A stretch of DNA of 64,000 bases from Citrobacter sp. wls619 (GTDB lineage Bacteria; Pseudomonadota; Gammaproteobacteria; Enterobacterales; Enterobacteriaceae), in NCBI RefSeq assembly GCF_005281345.1, contig NZ_SZXJ01000027.1, forward strand, positions 69,045 to 133,044, read 5' to 3'. Both the position numbers and the translations under genes were made by a program. The stretch's first letter is position 1. The number at the start of each line of letters is the position of its first letter. A model generated the notes under the pieces. That model saw only the letters and a list, made by a program, of their open reading frames with translations. It did not search any database and had not been told where the DNA came from. Positions 21,422 through 32,440 of this stretch are shown here, piece by piece.

Positions 21422-22240
21422 TCAGAAAAGAGAAGATTGCTGTGGAATCGAGGGTGCTGATCCGATCTCTGGCAGGGCACTACGTAAATCCGCCCATAGC
21501 GTGTCTACCAGCTCTGGAGCCTGTGCAATATCCGGCGTGTGCAAAAACAGATAAGGCGTGGTGGTCTGTTGCCAGAGTGACAACTTTGCCAGCCAGGCAG
21601 CAAAGAACTGCCGATTCTGTGTCATGTTATCACTACCGATAAAACGGACCATCGGGTGGTTTGCCGTGACTACCGCATGGACCGGGACCTTCGGTTTCTT
21701 ACGTTGAGCATCGCGTATCGCTTCCGTGTGTGGGATCGCGGCATGGACCGGACGACTGTCTAAAATGACCCGATTAACCCCGCGTTCATGCAGACCCCGA
21801 TTGAGCTGAATCTCTGATTCACCTTTCGCAAAGAAATCCGGATGACGAACCTCGACACCGTAGGTAAACGTTTTAGGGAGTGCATCGAGGAATTGCCACA
21901 GGGCAGGGAGGTCACGCGGGCCGAACGTGGCAGGTAGCTGCAACCAGTATTGTCCGATACGGGCATCCAGCGGTGACATGCGCGTAAAAAATTCCTGTAC
22001 CAGGTCATCGCAATTCCGCAGTGCGGCCTGATGCGAGATGGTGGCCGGGAATTTGAAACAGAAGCGAAAATCGTCGCGGGTTTGTGCAAACCAGCGGTCA
22101 ACAATCTCGGCTTTCGGCAAGGCGTACAGCGTGGTATTACCCTCCACACAGTTAAAGTGGCGGGCATACTCTTCAAGGCTGGTGATCCCCAGACGCATCC
22201 ATTTCGGGTGTGACCACTGGGGTAAGCCGATATAGATCAT
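21422..22240 (-). CDS. yecE: DUF72 family protein YecE
   Basis: 272 residues, the E. coli length. DUF72 proteins adopt a TIM-barrel fold, and their activity is unknown. Conserved features are [11 protein letters not shown] at the N-terminus, [20 protein letters not shown], and [11 protein letters not shown]. The start ATG lies inside the end of yecD (4-base overlap), so the two genes are cotranscribed. No signal peptide or membrane segment was seen. Confidence 0.92.
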   Translation of the reverse strand: MIYIGLPQWSHPKWMRLGITSLEEYARHFNCVEGNTTLYALPKAEIVDRWFAQTRDDFRFCFKFPATISHQAALRNCDDLVQEFFTRMSPLDARIGQYWLQLPATFGPRDLPALWQFLDALPKTFTYGVEVRHPDFFAKGESEIQLNRGLHERGVNRVILDSRPVHAAIPHTEAIRDAQRKKPKVPVHAVVTANHPMVRFIGSDNMTQNRQFFAAWLAKLSLWQQTTTPYLFLHTPDIAQAPELVDTLWADLRSALPEIGSAPSIPQQSSLF

Positions 22241-22803
22241 AACGCTTGCAGGATCTCGTCAACGCGACGTACACGGGCAATACGTGGGAAAATATGCGTC
22301 ATGCTGCCCTGATGTTGGTCGGTGCTGGCGGCGCTGCAGGCGTCTTCGGCAACGATCAGGCTAAAACCCAGCTCCCAGGCGTTACGCGCGGTGGATTCGA
22401 CGCCAATATTAGTGGAGATCCCGCAAAGGACGATGGTGTCGATACCGCGACGGCGCAGCTGTAGTTCCAGGTCAGTACCGTAGAATGCTCCCCACTGGCG
22501 CTTGGTGACCTCCAGGTCTGTCGCACATTTTCCCAGCGCTTGCGGGTATTCCCACCAGTTGTCGGGTAATGCTTTGGCTGGCGCGGGGGCATCAACCGGT
22601 TGTTTTAGCGCTTCGGCATAATCCGCAGACCAGCCGACGCGAACCATCACCACCGGTGAACCGTGAGTACGGAACTTTTCCGCCAATTGTGCCGTGCGGG
22701 CGACGACGTCGTTTGCCGAATGTGGCCCACCCGCGAAAGGCAGGATCCCTTCCTGTAGATCGATGACGACAAGCGCGGTTGTTTTTGCGTTCAGTTCCAG
22801 CAT
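22237..22803 (-). CDS. yecD: isochorismatase-family hydrolase YecD
   Basis: 188 residues with the isochorismatase fold. Asp15 in [10 protein letters not shown] and Lys in [12 protein letters not shown] fit the family. The catalytic Cys of nicotinamidases is absent, because the position in [17 protein letters not shown] holds Gly. This matches true isochorismatases such as EntB rather than cysteine hydrolases, and it is the same in E. coli YecD. The substrate is unknown. It is the first gene of the yecD-yecE pair. The start ATG 22803 encodes [12 protein letters not shown]. Confidence 0.92.
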   Translation of the reverse strand: MLELNAKTTALVVIDLQEGILPFAGGPHSANDVVARTAQLAEKFRTHGSPVVMVRVGWSADYAEALKQPVDAPAPAKALPDNWWEYPQALGKCATDLEVTKRQWGAFYGTDLELQLRRRGIDTIVLCGISTNIGVESTARNAWELGFSLIVAEDACSAASTDQHQGSMTHIFPRIARVRRVDEILQAL

Positions 22804-22958
22804 GGTGACTCCAGTAAAAAAGATTTCCGTTACACCTTAATCGCGAATCTGTGTGAAAGGGGCGACAATTTTTGTTATTTTTTGTGAGATTACGCAATAC
22901 CCGCTCAGGAAACACGCGTACAGTCAGTACCGGACTGAGAGTCTACCCCAGTAGGCTC

Positions 22959-22987
22959 TTATCGTGCGGCAGAATTTCCAGTATAAT
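22959..22987 (+). promoter_or_regulatory. sigma-70 promoter of aspS
   Basis: TTATCG (22959-22964) and a perfect TATAAT (22982-22987) are separated by 17 bases. A GC-rich discriminator (AGCCGCC) follows. The leader to the aspS start is about 95 bases. The 286-bp gap from yecD holds nothing else recognised. Confidence 0.85.
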
Positions 22988-23089
22988 AGCCGCCTTTTTT
23001 CATTCAGTTGTGACATTCAGCTAAAGCTGCGACTTCGTCATCTGCCGGGCAGGTGACAATCCGCCTGCGGCAAAGTTAAGGGATATCTC

Positions 23090-24862
23090 ATGCGTACAGA
23101 ATATTGCGGACAGCTACGTCTGTCCCACGAGGGGCAGCAGGTGACTCTGTGTGGTTGGGTCAACCGTCGTCGTGATCTTGGTAGCCTGATCTTTATCGAT
23201 ATGCGCGACCGCGAAGGTATCGTGCAGGTATTTTTCGATCCGGACCGTGCGGACGCGTTAAAGCTGGCCTCCGAACTGCGTAATGAGTTCTGCATTCAGG
23301 TAACGGGCACCGTGCGTGCGCGTGATGCGAAAAACGTCAACGCCGATATGGCGACGGGCGAAATTGAAGTGCTGGCATCCGATCTGGTCATTATCAACCG
23401 TTCAGATTCACTGCCGCTCGACTCTAACCATGTCAATACTGAAGAAGCTCGTCTGAAGTATCGCTACCTCGATCTGCGTCGTCCTGAAATGGCGCAGCGT
23501 CTGAAAACACGTGCCAAAATTACCAGCCTGGTGCGTCGTTTCATGGACGACCATGGCTTCCTCGACATCGAAACGCCGATGCTGACCAAAGCGACGCCAG
23601 AAGGTGCGCGTGACTACCTGGTACCGTCTCGCGTACATAAAGGTAAATTCTACGCGCTGCCTCAGTCTCCTCAGTTGTTCAAACAGCTGCTGATGATGTC
23701 TGGCTTCGACCGTTACTACCAGATCGTAAAATGCTTCCGTGACGAAGACTTACGTGCTGACCGCCAGCCTGAATTTACGCAGATCGATGTTGAGACCTCC
23801 TTCATGACCGCACCGCAGGTGCGTGAAGTGATGGAAGCGCTGGTGCGTAATCTGTGGCTGGAAGTAAAAGGTGTGGATCTGGGCGATTTCCCGATCATGA
23901 CCTTTGCCGAAGCAGAGCGTCGTTACGGTTCCGATAAGCCGGATCTGCGTAACCCGATGGAGCTGGTAGACGTCGCTGATCTGCTGAAATCTGTTGAATT
24001 CGCCGTATTCTCTGGTCCGGCGAACGATCCGAAAGGGCGTGTAGCGGCTCTGCGCGTCCCTGGCGGCGCTGCACTTAGCCGTAAGCAGATCGACGATTAC
24101 GGTAACTTCATTAAGATCTACGGCGCGAAAGGTTTGGCTTACATCAAAGTCACCGAGCGTGCGAAAGGCCTGGAAGGTATCACCAGCCCGGTGGCTAAGT
24201 TCCTGAACGCAGAAATCATTGAAGCCATTCTGGAACGTACCGGTGCGCAAGACGGCGATATGATCTTCTTCGGTGCCGACAACAAGAAAGTGGTTGCCGA
24301 CGCGATGGGCGCGCTGCGTCTGAAGCTGGGTAAAGACCTGAACCTGACCGACGAGTCCAAATGGGCGCCGTTGTGGGTTATCGACTTCCCAATGTTTGAA
24401 GACGATGGTGAAGGCGGTCTGACCGCGATGCACCACCCGTTCACCGCGCCGAAAGACATGACGGCGGCTGAGCTGAAAGCTGCGCCGGAAGATGCGGTTG
24501 CCAATGCGTACGATATGGTTATCAACGGCTACGAAGTAGGCGGCGGTTCTGTACGTATCCATAACGGTGATATGCAGCAGACCGTATTCGGTATTCTGGG
24601 TATCAACGAACAAGAGCAGCGCGAGAAATTCGGCTTCCTGCTGGATGCGCTAAAATACGGTACACCGCCGCACGCGGGCCTGGCGTTTGGTCTGGATCGT
24701 CTGACCATGCTGCTGACCGGTACGGATAACATCCGTGACGTTATTGCTTTCCCGAAAACGACAGCTGCCGCATGTCTGATGACCGAAGCGCCGAGCTTTG
24801 CCAACGAAGCTGCGCTGGCGGAACTGAGCATTCAGGTTGTTAAGAAGGCCGAGAATAACTGA
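23090..24862 (+). CDS. aspS: aspartyl-tRNA synthetase
   Basis: 590 residues, the E. coli length. A class II synthetase: an N-terminal OB-fold anticodon domain ([20 protein letters not shown]), then the catalytic core with motif 2 ([18 protein letters not shown]), the large bacterial GAD insertion, and motif 3 ([13 protein letters not shown]). It charges tRNA-Asp. The start ATG 23090 has a weak AAGGG upstream. It leads the aspS-nudB-yebC-ruvC series, and nudB begins one base after the aspS stop. Confidence 0.98.
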   Translation: MRTEYCGQLRLSHEGQQVTLCGWVNRRRDLGSLIFIDMRDREGIVQVFFDPDRADALKLASELRNEFCIQVTGTVRARDAKNVNADMATGEIEVLASDLVIINRSDSLPLDSNHVNTEEARLKYRYLDLRRPEMAQRLKTRAKITSLVRRFMDDHGFLDIETPMLTKATPEGARDYLVPSRVHKGKFYALPQSPQLFKQLLMMSGFDRYYQIVKCFRDEDLRADRQPEFTQIDVETSFMTAPQVREVMEALVRNLWLEVKGVDLGDFPIMTFAEAERRYGSDKPDLRNPMELVDVADLLKSVEFAVFSGPANDPKGRVAALRVPGGAALSRKQIDDYGNFIKIYGAKGLAYIKVTERAKGLEGITSPVAKFLNAEIIEAILERTGAQDGDMIFFGADNKKVVADAMGALRLKLGKDLNLTDESKWAPLWVIDFPMFEDDGEGGLTAMHHPFTAPKDMTAAELKAAPEDAVANAYDMVINGYEVGGGSVRIHNGDMQQTVFGILGINEQEQREKFGFLLDALKYGTPPHAGLAFGLDRLTMLLTGTDNIRDVIAFPKTTAAACLMTEAPSFANEAALAELSIQVVKKAENN

Positions 24863-24863
24863 T

Positions 24864-25307
24864 ATGGCATATAAGCAGCCTGTCTCGGTGTTAGTCGTGA
24901 TTTATGCAAAGGACACCGGGAGAGTGCTGATGTTACAGCGACGCGACGATCCTGATTTTTGGCAGTCGGTCACCGGCAGCCTTGAAGAAGGTGAAACCGC
25001 GTCGCAAGCCGCCCTGCGCGAAGTAAAGGAAGAGGTCGCCATTGATGTTGCGCGTGAGCAACTGACCTTAATTGACTGCCAGCGCACGGTGGAGTTTGAG
25101 ATTTTTAGTCATTTACGTCATCGCTATGCGCCAGGAATTATACGTAATACGGAGTCCTGGTTTTGCCTGGCACTGCCCACTGAACGAGAGATCGTGTTCA
25201 CCGAACATTTGACCTACCGTTGGGTTAATGCGCACGAGGCTGCACAGTTAACCAAGTCGTGGAGTAACCGGCAGGCGATTGAAGAGTTTGTAATTAACGT
25301 CGCCTGA
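24864..25307 (+). CDS. nudB: dihydroneopterin triphosphate diphosphatase (Nudix)
   Basis: 147 residues from ATG 24864 ([12 protein letters not shown]. coli 150). NudB removes pyrophosphate from dihydroneopterin triphosphate in folate synthesis. The Nudix box is complete ([20 protein letters not shown]). [12 protein letters not shown] and TEHLTYRWV are conserved. An in-frame codon at 24837 within aspS would add a non-homologous extension and is rejected. The gene follows aspS directly, so reinitiation is likely. Confidence 0.95.
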   Translation: MAYKQPVSVLVVIYAKDTGRVLMLQRRDDPDFWQSVTGSLEEGETASQAALREVKEEVAIDVAREQLTLIDCQRTVEFEIFSHLRHRYAPGIIRNTESWFCLALPTEREIVFTEHLTYRWVNAHEAAQLTKSWSNRQAIEEFVINVA

Positions 25308-25335
25308 GAAGGCGCGCTTTTTGGAGAGATTATTT

Positions 25336-26079
25336 ATGGCAGGTCATAGTAAATGGGCCAACACCAGACATCGTAAAGCAGCGCAGGATGCTAAGCGCGG
25401 TAAGATCTTCACCAAAATCATTCGTGAGCTGGTAACGGCGGCTAAATTGGGTGGTGGCGATCCAGATGCTAACCCGCGTCTGCGTGCAGCGGTTGATAAA
25501 GCGCTGGCAAACAACATGACACGTGACACTCTGAACCGTGCGATTGCGCGCGGTGTGGGTGGTGATGAAGATTCCAACATGGAAACCATCATCTATGAAG
25601 GTTACGGTCCTGGCGGTACAGCCGTGATGATTGAATGTCTGTCTGATAACCGTAACCGTACCGTTGCGGAAGTGCGCCACGCATTCACTAAAACGGGCGG
25701 CAACCTCGGTACCGACGGTTCCGTCGCATACCTGTTCAGCAAGAAAGGTGTTATCTCCTTTGAGCAAGGCGACGAAGACGCCATCATGGAAGCGGCACTG
25801 GAAGCCGGTGCTGAAGACGTTGTAACCTTCGACGACGGTGCGATTGACGTTTACACCGCGTGGGAAGAGATGGGGAAAGTTCGTGATGCGCTGGAAGCGG
25901 CAGGTCTGAAAGCGGACGCGGCTGAAGTTTCTATGATCCCATCCACCAAAGCGGATATGGATGCAGAAACAGCGCCGAAACTGATGCGTCTGATCGATAT
26001 GCTGGAAGATTGCGATGACGTGCAGGAAGTTTACCACAACGGCGAAATCTCCGATGAGGTTGCAGCTACGTTAGAATGA
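25336..26079 (+). CDS. yebC: YebC/TACO1 family protein, transcription/translation factor
   Basis: 247 residues from ATG 25336 ([14 protein letters not shown]), with GGAGAG at 25323-25328. The TTG at 25321 is not used in homologues. The YebC/TACO1 family has three domains. Members have been described as DNA-binding regulators, and more recently as ribosome-associated factors relieving stalling at proline-rich stretches. Conserved segments are [20 protein letters not shown] and [15 protein letters not shown]. It lies directly upstream of ruvC, as in many bacteria. Confidence 0.95.
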   Translation: MAGHSKWANTRHRKAAQDAKRGKIFTKIIRELVTAAKLGGGDPDANPRLRAAVDKALANNMTRDTLNRAIARGVGGDEDSNMETIIYEGYGPGGTAVMIECLSDNRNRTVAEVRHAFTKTGGNLGTDGSVAYLFSKKGVISFEQGDEDAIMEAALEAGAEDVVTFDDGAIDVYTAWEEMGKVRDALEAAGLKADAAEVSMIPSTKADMDAETAPKLMRLIDMLEDCDDVQEVYHNGEISDEVAATLE

Positions 26080-26113
26080 TGTGGTTAAGCCATAAAATAA
26101 CAGGAGATGCGTG

Positions 26114-26635
26114 ATGTCTATCATTCTCGGCATTGATCCGGGGTCGCGCATTACCGGTTATGGCGTAATCCGTCAGGTCGGCAGACAGTTGACCTACCTC
26201 GGCAGTGGTTGTATTCGCACCAAAGTTGACGATCTCCCGTCACGCCTGAAATTGATATACGCGGGGGTGACGGAAATCATCACCCAGTTCCAGCCGGATT
26301 ATTTTGCCATCGAGCAGGTCTTTATGGCGAAAAATGCCGATTCGGCGCTGAAGCTGGGACAGGCGCGCGGCGTAGCGATTGTTGCTGCGACCAATCAGGA
26401 TCTTCCGGTGTTTGAGTATGCTGCCCGACAGGTTAAACAGACCGTCGTCGGTATCGGCAGCGCGGAAAAAAGCCAGGTACAGCACATGGTGCGTACGCTG
26501 CTCAAACTCCCGGCTAACCCGCAGGCGGATGCTGCGGATGCGCTGGCGATTGCCATTACTCACTGCCATGTCAGCCAGAACGCCATGCAAATGAGTGAGT
26601 CGAGGTTGAATTTAGCACGCGGTAGGTTACGTTAG
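26114..26635 (+). CDS. ruvC: Holliday junction resolvase RuvC
   Basis: 173 residues from ATG 26114, with AGGAG at 26102-26106. A GTG three bases upstream is in frame but less likely. RuvC is a homodimeric nuclease that resolves Holliday junctions with RuvAB. The acidic active site is present: Asp8 (D7 in literature numbering) in IILGIDPGS, Glu in FAIEQVFM, and two Asp in [13 protein letters not shown]. Unlike E. coli, no yebB lies between ruvC and ruvA. The 80-bp gap contains only the LexA/terminator palindrome. Confidence 0.97.
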   Translation: MSIILGIDPGSRITGYGVIRQVGRQLTYLGSGCIRTKVDDLPSRLKLIYAGVTEIITQFQPDYFAIEQVFMAKNADSALKLGQARGVAIVAATNQDLPVFEYAARQVKQTVVGIGSAEKSQVQHMVRTLLKLPANPQADAADALAIAITHCHVSQNAMQMSESRLNLARGRLR

Positions 26636-26644
26636 TGACAAATG

Positions 26645-26672
26645 AGGCTGGATATCTATCCAGCCTTTTTTT
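26645..26672 (+). promoter_or_regulatory. LexA operator of ruvAB that also forms a terminator-like hairpin after ruvC
   Basis: CTGGATATCTATCCAG at 26648-26663 is the same SOS box known from E. coli ruvA. The surrounding palindrome AGGCTGGAT/ATCCAGCCT is followed by seven T, so as RNA it forms a convincing intrinsic terminator for the yebC-ruvC transcript. TATGAT at 26672-26677 could be the ruvA -10. ruvAB is therefore SOS-inducible and separate from ruvC. Confidence 0.88.
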
Positions 26673-26715
26673 ATGATAACGCATTACCTTTTAGCCCTTA
26701 ACGCAGGAGCGTCAT

Positions 26716-27327
26716 GTGATAGGCAGACTCAGAGGCATCATTCTTGAAAAACAACCCCCACTGGTCCTTCTGGAAACGGGCGGGGTAGGCTATGAAGTAC
26801 ATATGCCGATGACCTGTTTCTACGAGCTGCCGGAAGCCGGGCAGGAAGCGATCATCTTCACGCATTTTGTGGTGCGCGAAGACGCACAACTGCTGTATGG
26901 CTTTAACAATAAGCAAGAACGCACGCTGTTTAAAGAGCTAATTAAAACCAACGGCGTGGGGCCAAAGCTGGCGCTGGCGATCCTCTCCGGCATGTCTGCG
27001 CAGCAGTTCGTGAATGCTGTTGAGCGCGAAGAACTTGGCGCGTTAGTGAAATTACCGGGTATTGGTAAGAAAACCGCAGAGCGTTTGATTGTCGAAATGA
27101 AAGACCGCTTTAAAGGTCTGCATGGCGATCTCTTTACGCCGGCTGCCGATCTGGTGCTGACATCACCTGCCGGTCCGGTAAGCGATGATGCTGAGCAGGA
27201 AGCGGTTGCTGCGCTGGTAGCGTTAGGCTATAAACCACAAGAAGCCAGCCGCATGGTAAGCAAAATTGCTCGCCCTGATGCCAGCAGTGAAACCCTGATT
27301 CGCGAAGCGCTTCGCGCGGCATTGTGA
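26716..27327 (+). CDS. ruvA: Holliday junction branch migration protein RuvA
   Basis: 203 residues, the E. coli length, starting at GTG 26716 (AGGAG at 26705-26709). An ATG two bases earlier is out of frame and stops at once. An N-terminal OB fold ([15 protein letters not shown]) and helix-hairpin-helix motifs ([29 protein letters not shown]) bind the four-way junction. The C-terminal domain III contacts RuvB. It lies 8 bases before ruvB and is SOS-regulated. Confidence 0.97.
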   Translation: MIGRLRGIILEKQPPLVLLETGGVGYEVHMPMTCFYELPEAGQEAIIFTHFVVREDAQLLYGFNNKQERTLFKELIKTNGVGPKLALAILSGMSAQQFVNAVEREELGALVKLPGIGKKTAERLIVEMKDRFKGLHGDLFTPAADLVLTSPAGPVSDDAEQEAVAALVALGYKPQEASRMVSKIARPDASSETLIREALRAAL

Positions 27328-27332
27328 GGTAA

Positions 27333-28346
<1,014 letters not shown>

Positions 28347-28347
28347 T

Positions 28348-28415
28348 GCCTGATGTCGCTACGCTCATCAGGCCTGGGCGATTTTGTAGGCCCGGTAAGC
28401 GCAGCGCCACCGGGC
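28348..28415. repeat. REP/BIME cluster between ruvB and znuB
   Basis: Two palindromes stand in tandem: GCCTGATG (28348-28355) with CATCAGGC (28366-28373), then GCCCGGT (28390-28396) with ACCGGGC (28409-28415). They lie in the 78-bp gap between convergent ruvB and znuB. No T-run follows either stem. Confidence 0.85.
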
Positions 28416-28424
28416 AACGCATGC

Positions 28425-29210
28425 TTAGCTCGCTTGCTTCTTCATCATACTGAAGATAAACAGCAGTGCAGCGCAAAGCACCACGGATGGCCCCGCCGGT
28501 GTGTCATAGAACGCTGAAAAGGTCAGCCCGCCTGTAACCGCTATCATTCCTACACCCACGGCAACACCGGCCATCTGCTCTGGCGTACGCGCAAAACGGC
28601 GTGCGGTAGCCGCAGGAATAATCAGCAGTGAGGTGATAATCAGTGCCCCGACGAATTTCATCGCCACACCAATAGTGAGTGCTGTGACCAGCATCAGCAA
28701 TAGCTTGACACGTTGCAGCTTCACGCCATCAACAAAGGCCAGATCCGGACTGATAGTCATCGACAGCAGGTTACGCCACTGCCAGAACAGAATAGCCAGT
28801 ACAACCACGACACCAATAGCAATAGCCACCAGATCTTCTGGGGTGACAGCGAGCAGATCGCCAAACAGATAGGCCATCAGATCCACACGAATATTCGACA
28901 TCAGGCTGACAACCACCAGGCCTAATGACAGCGCGCTGTGCGCCATAATACCAAGCAGGGTATCAATCGCGAGATGCGGGCGTTTCTCCAGCCATACCAG
29001 GCCTGCGGCCAGCAACAGGGTGACGACGATAACAGCATAGAAGGGGTTTACATCCAGCAGCAGACCAAACGCAACGCCCAGCAATGATGCGTGCGCCAGC
29101 GTATCGCCAAAATAAGACATCCGACGCCAGACCACAAACGAGCCAAGCGGGCCAGCAGCGCAGGCCAGCATGATCCCGGCTAACCAGCCGGGTAATAATA
29201 ATTCAATCAT
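28425..29210 (-). CDS. znuB: zinc ABC transporter permease ZnuB
   Basis: 261 residues, the E. coli length. An inner-membrane permease of the ABC-3 type with about seven or eight hydrophobic helices. [21 protein letters not shown] near the N-terminus is the family signature. It moves Zn2+ delivered by ZnuA into the cytoplasm, powered by ZnuC. It overlaps znuC by four bases and so is coupled to it. Confidence 0.97.
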   Translation of the reverse strand: MIELLLPGWLAGIMLACAAGPLGSFVVWRRMSYFGDTLAHASLLGVAFGLLLDVNPFYAVIVVTLLLAAGLVWLEKRPHLAIDTLLGIMAHSALSLGLVVVSLMSNIRVDLMAYLFGDLLAVTPEDLVAIAIGVVVVLAILFWQWRNLLSMTISPDLAFVDGVKLQRVKLLLMLVTALTIGVAMKFVGALIITSLLIIPAATARRFARTPEQMAGVAVGVGMIAVTGGLTFSAFYDTPAGPSVVLCAALLFIFSMMKKQAS

Positions 29211-29962
29211 GAGTGACCATTTCCCCGGCGTAAAACAATGCGACCCTGTAAATCGTGGCGATGATTATGGTTGTGACGGTAAATTCCGAGTTGTTCAGCG
29301 CCGCGTTGCCCGAACATAGAAATGAATTCAGGGTGCATTGAAACCACCTCCGGCGTGCCGGAGCAGCAAATGTGGTGGTTCAGACACAGGACTTCGTCGG
29401 TTTTTGCCATGACCAGATGCAGGTCATGGGAGACCATCAGCACGGCGCAATCCAGCTCGCGTCGCAATTGATCGATAAGATCGTACAGTGCAACCTGACC
29501 ATTCACATCCACCCCCTGAGTCGGTTCATCGAGCACCAGGAGCTGTGGTTTATTTAGCAACGCACGGGCCAGCAAGACACGCTGCGTTTCCCCGCCGGAT
29601 AGTTTTTGCATCGGAGCATCCATCAGATGCCCGGCCTGAACACGCTTCAGCGCAGGGAGAATGTCGGCTTTCTTTGTGCCAGGACGTAAGCGCAAAAAGC
29701 GGCTCACCGTCAGCGGAAGTGTTGTATCGAGGTAGAGTTTTTGCGGTACATAGCCAATCCGCAACTGCCCGTTGCGCTTGATAACCCCTTCATCAGCCGC
29801 TACCAGCCCCAATACAACGCGCACCAGCGTAGACTTTCCGGCCCCATTCGGGCCAAGAAGCGTTAAAATTTTGCCGGGTCGAAGTTCAAGCGATACGTCA
29901 GAAAGGACGCGGCGTTGACCATAAGAGACCGAGACATTTTCCAGTGAAACCAAAGTCGTCAT
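29207..29962 (-). CDS. znuC: zinc ABC transporter ATP-binding protein ZnuC
   Basis: 251 residues (E. coli 251). Walker A is GPNGAGKST, the signature is [16 protein letters not shown], Walker B is [10 protein letters not shown], and the switch histidine lies in VSHDLH. A His-rich C-terminal tail ([10 protein letters not shown]) is typical of this protein and may sense or bind zinc. It is divergent from znuA across a Zur operator, so both arms are derepressed in zinc starvation. Confidence 0.97.
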   Translation of the reverse strand: MTTLVSLENVSVSYGQRRVLSDVSLELRPGKILTLLGPNGAGKSTLVRVVLGLVAADEGVIKRNGQLRIGYVPQKLYLDTTLPLTVSRFLRLRPGTKKADILPALKRVQAGHLMDAPMQKLSGGETQRVLLARALLNKPQLLVLDEPTQGVDVNGQVALYDLIDQLRRELDCAVLMVSHDLHLVMAKTDEVLCLNHHICCSGTPEVVSMHPEFISMFGQRGAEQLGIYRHNHNHRHDLQGRIVLRRGNGHS

Positions 29963-29990
29963 ATCAATTTTAGTCTTGCAGAAGTTATAG

Positions 29991-30009
29991 AATGTTATAA
30001 TATCACATT
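29991..30009. promoter_or_regulatory. Zur operator and znuA promoter
   Basis: AATGTTATAATATCACATT is an imperfect palindrome closely matching the known E. coli znu operator. TATAAT at 29996-30001 within it is a -10 for znuA, so Zur-Zn would block RNA polymerase directly. It is central in the 78-bp divergent gap and probably controls znuCB as well. Confidence 0.9.
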
Positions 30010-30040
30010 TCTCACATTCATTACGATGATTGGTCGCATT

Positions 30041-30985
30041 ATGTTACATAAAAATACGCTTCTTTTCGCAGCATTATCCGCTGCTCTTTGGGGTAGTGCA
30101 ACTCAGGCAGCAAATGCTGCTGTGGTGGCGTCACTTAAGCCGTTGGGCTTTATTGCTTCAGCGATTGCCGACGGGGTTACAGACACCCAGGTTCTGCTGC
30201 CTGACGGGGCTTCCGAACACGATTATTCGCTGCGCCCTTCAGATATAAAACGCTTACAGAACGCGGACTTAGTCGTTTGGATCGGTCCGGAAATGGAGGC
30301 GTTTATGGAAAAGTCAGTCAAGAATATTCCTAACGCAAAACAGGTAACGATTGCGCAGCTCAATGACGTGAAACCGTTACTCATGAAAGGCGCTGACGAT
30401 GATGATGATGATCATGGGCATAACGACGCTCACGGCGAAAAAAGTGACGAGCATCACCATCATGGCGATTACAACATGCATCTTTGGCTTTCCCCAGAGA
30501 TAGCGCGGGCCTCAGCGGTTGCAATCCATGATAAATTAGTGGAACTTATGCCGCAAAGTCGAGCCAAACTTGACGCCAACCTGAAGGATTTTGAGGCACA
30601 ATTAGCCGCAACCGATAAGCAGGTAGGTAACGAGCTCGCACCGCTCAAGGGGAAAGGGTATTTCGTTTTTCATGACGCCTATGGCTACTACGAAAAACAC
30701 TACGGGCTAACACCGCTTGGTCACTTTACCGTGAACCCTGAGATTCAACCTGGTGCGCAGCGTTTACATGAAATAAGAACACAGTTGGTTGAGCAAAAAG
30801 CAACCTGCGTTTTTGCTGAGCCACAGTTCAGGCCAGCGGTCGTTGAAGCCGTAGCGAGAGGGACATCCGTTCGAATGGGAACGTTGGATCCCCTCGGAAC
30901 GAATATCAAACTGGGTAAAACAAGCTATTCAGCGTTTCTGAACCAATTAGCCAACCAGTATGCGAGCTGCCTGAAAGGAGATTAA
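30041..30985 (+). CDS. znuA: periplasmic zinc-binding protein ZnuA
   Basis: 314 residues from ATG 30041 ([18 protein letters not shown]), the start used for E. coli ZnuA. An in-frame ATG at 30026 would add five residues. Neither has a clear ribosome site. A signal peptide ends near QAANA. ZnuA captures Zn2+ in the periplasm and hands it to ZnuBC. Metal ligands include the histidines in [21 protein letters not shown] and [10 protein letters not shown] flexible loop at about 118-143 is rich in Asp and His ([14 protein letters not shown], then DEHHHHGD), typical of cluster A-I zinc receptors. mepM begins 15 bases after the stop. Confidence 0.96.
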   Translation: MLHKNTLLFAALSAALWGSATQAANAAVVASLKPLGFIASAIADGVTDTQVLLPDGASEHDYSLRPSDIKRLQNADLVVWIGPEMEAFMEKSVKNIPNAKQVTIAQLNDVKPLLMKGADDDDDDHGHNDAHGEKSDEHHHHGDYNMHLWLSPEIARASAVAIHDKLVELMPQSRAKLDANLKDFEAQLAATDKQVGNELAPLKGKGYFVFHDAYGYYEKHYGLTPLGHFTVNPEIQPGAQRLHEIRTQLVEQKATCVFAEPQFRPAVVEAVARGTSVRMGTLDPLGTNIKLGKTSYSAFLNQLANQYASCLKGD

Positions 30986-31000
30986 TGAGGAAGTGAATAC

Positions 31001-32320
31001 GTGCAACAGATAGCCCGCTCTGTCGCTCTGGCATTTAATAATTTGCCGCGACCCCATCGTGTTATGTTGGGGTCGCTTACTGTTCTGACATTGGCCGTCG
31101 CAGTCTGGCGGCCTTATGTTTACCATCCCGACTCTGCACCCATCGTTAAAACCATTGAGCTGGAAAAAAGCGAGATCCGTTCACTGTTGCCAGAGGCCAG
31201 CGAACCTATCGATCAAGCCGCTCAGGAAGATGAAGCTATCCCTCAGGACGAACTCGATGACAAGACCTCTGGCGAGGCCGGGGTTCACGAGTATGTTGTC
31301 TCTACCGGCGATACGCTGAGCAGTATCCTGAACCAGTACGGCATTGATATGGGCGATATCAGCCAGCTTGCCGCATCTGATAAAGATCTACGTAATCTGA
31401 AAATTGGCCAGCAACTTTCCTGGACGCTGTCTTCGGAAGGTGATTTGCAGCGCCTGACCTGGGAAGTTTCCCGCCGTGAAACCCGTACTTATGATCGTAC
31501 GGCAACGGGTTTCAAAATGAGCAGCGAAATGCAGCAGGGCGACTGGGTTAACAGCCGAATCAACGGTACGGTGGGCGGTAGTTTCGTCGCCAGTGCAAGA
31601 GATGCTGGCCTGACCAGCTCTGAAATCAGCGCGGTGATTAAAGCGATGCAATGGCAGATGGACTTTCGCAAGCTGAAGAAAGGCGATGAGTTCTCCGTTT
31701 TGATGTCTCGCGAGATGCTGGACGGTAAACGCGAACAAAGCCAACTGCTGGGCGTTCGTTTGCGCTCTGAAGGCAAAGATTATTACGCGATCCGTGCTGA
31801 AGACGGTAAATTCTATGACCGTAACGGGACCGGGCTTGCTAAAGGGTTTATGCGTTTCCCTACGGCGAAGCAGTTCCGTATTTCGTCAAACTTCAATCCA
31901 CGTCGCCTGAATCCGGTAACCGGACGCGTTGCACCGCACAAAGGTGTCGACTTTGCGATGCCTCAAGGTACGCCGGTGCTGTCAGTCGGTGATGGTGAAG
32001 TGGTGGTCGCGAAACGGAGTGGCGCGGCCGGATACTATGTTGCTGTTCGTCACGGTCGCACTTACACCACCCGTTACATGCACCTGCGTAAGCTGCTGGT
32101 TAAACCGGGACAAAAAGTGAAACGTGGCGATCGTATTGCGCTGTCAGGTAACACCGGGCGTTCTACCGGCCCGCACCTGCACTACGAAGTATGGGTCAAC
32201 CAGCAGGCTGTGAACCCGTTGACGGCAAAACTGCCGCGCACGGAAGGGCTGAGCGGTTCGGATCGTACCGAGTACCTGGCACAGGTGAAAGAGGTTCTGC
32301 CTCAGTTACGCTTCGATTAA
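31001..32320 (+). CDS. mepM: murein DD-endopeptidase MepM
   Basis: 439 residues from GTG 31001 (E. coli 440). One N-terminal TM anchor lies at about 21-40. A LysM domain (HEYVVSTGDTLSSILNQYGI) sits near residue 96, and a C-terminal M23/LytM peptidase domain follows. Zinc ligands are intact in APHKGVDFA and GPHLHYEVW. It cleaves D-Ala-mDAP cross-links to allow insertion of new peptidoglycan, with a redundant role beside MepS and MepH. It follows znuA closely, so zinc limitation may raise this zinc enzyme as well (inference). Confidence 0.96.
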   Translation: MQQIARSVALAFNNLPRPHRVMLGSLTVLTLAVAVWRPYVYHPDSAPIVKTIELEKSEIRSLLPEASEPIDQAAQEDEAIPQDELDDKTSGEAGVHEYVVSTGDTLSSILNQYGIDMGDISQLAASDKDLRNLKIGQQLSWTLSSEGDLQRLTWEVSRRETRTYDRTATGFKMSSEMQQGDWVNSRINGTVGGSFVASARDAGLTSSEISAVIKAMQWQMDFRKLKKGDEFSVLMSREMLDGKREQSQLLGVRLRSEGKDYYAIRAEDGKFYDRNGTGLAKGFMRFPTAKQFRISSNFNPRRLNPVTGRVAPHKGVDFAMPQGTPVLSVGDGEVVVAKRSGAAGYYVAVRHGRTYTTRYMHLRKLLVKPGQKVKRGDRIALSGNTGRSTGPHLHYEVWVNQQAVNPLTAKLPRTEGLSGSDRTEYLAQVKEVLPQLRFD

Positions 32321-32335
32321 TAAATACACTGACAG

Positions 32336-32367
32336 AGCCGGTACGCTATGCGTGCCGGCTTTTTTAT
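32336..32367 (+). terminator. Rho-independent terminator after mepM
   Basis: AGCCGGTACGC (32336-32346) pairs with GCGTGCCGGCT (32350-32360), with one G-T pair and a TAT loop, followed by a T-rich tail. Confidence 0.92.
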
Positions 32368-32440
32368 TTTGTACGGGACACGGTGCGCCGCTACACTATC
32401 AGCAGATTTACTTTTTCGCGGCCCCCGATACTGGAAGAGC

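Noticed and set aside
23750-24613. 287-codon open frame on the minus strand
   Set aside because: Antisense to aspS, with no family resemblance and an unlikely residue composition.
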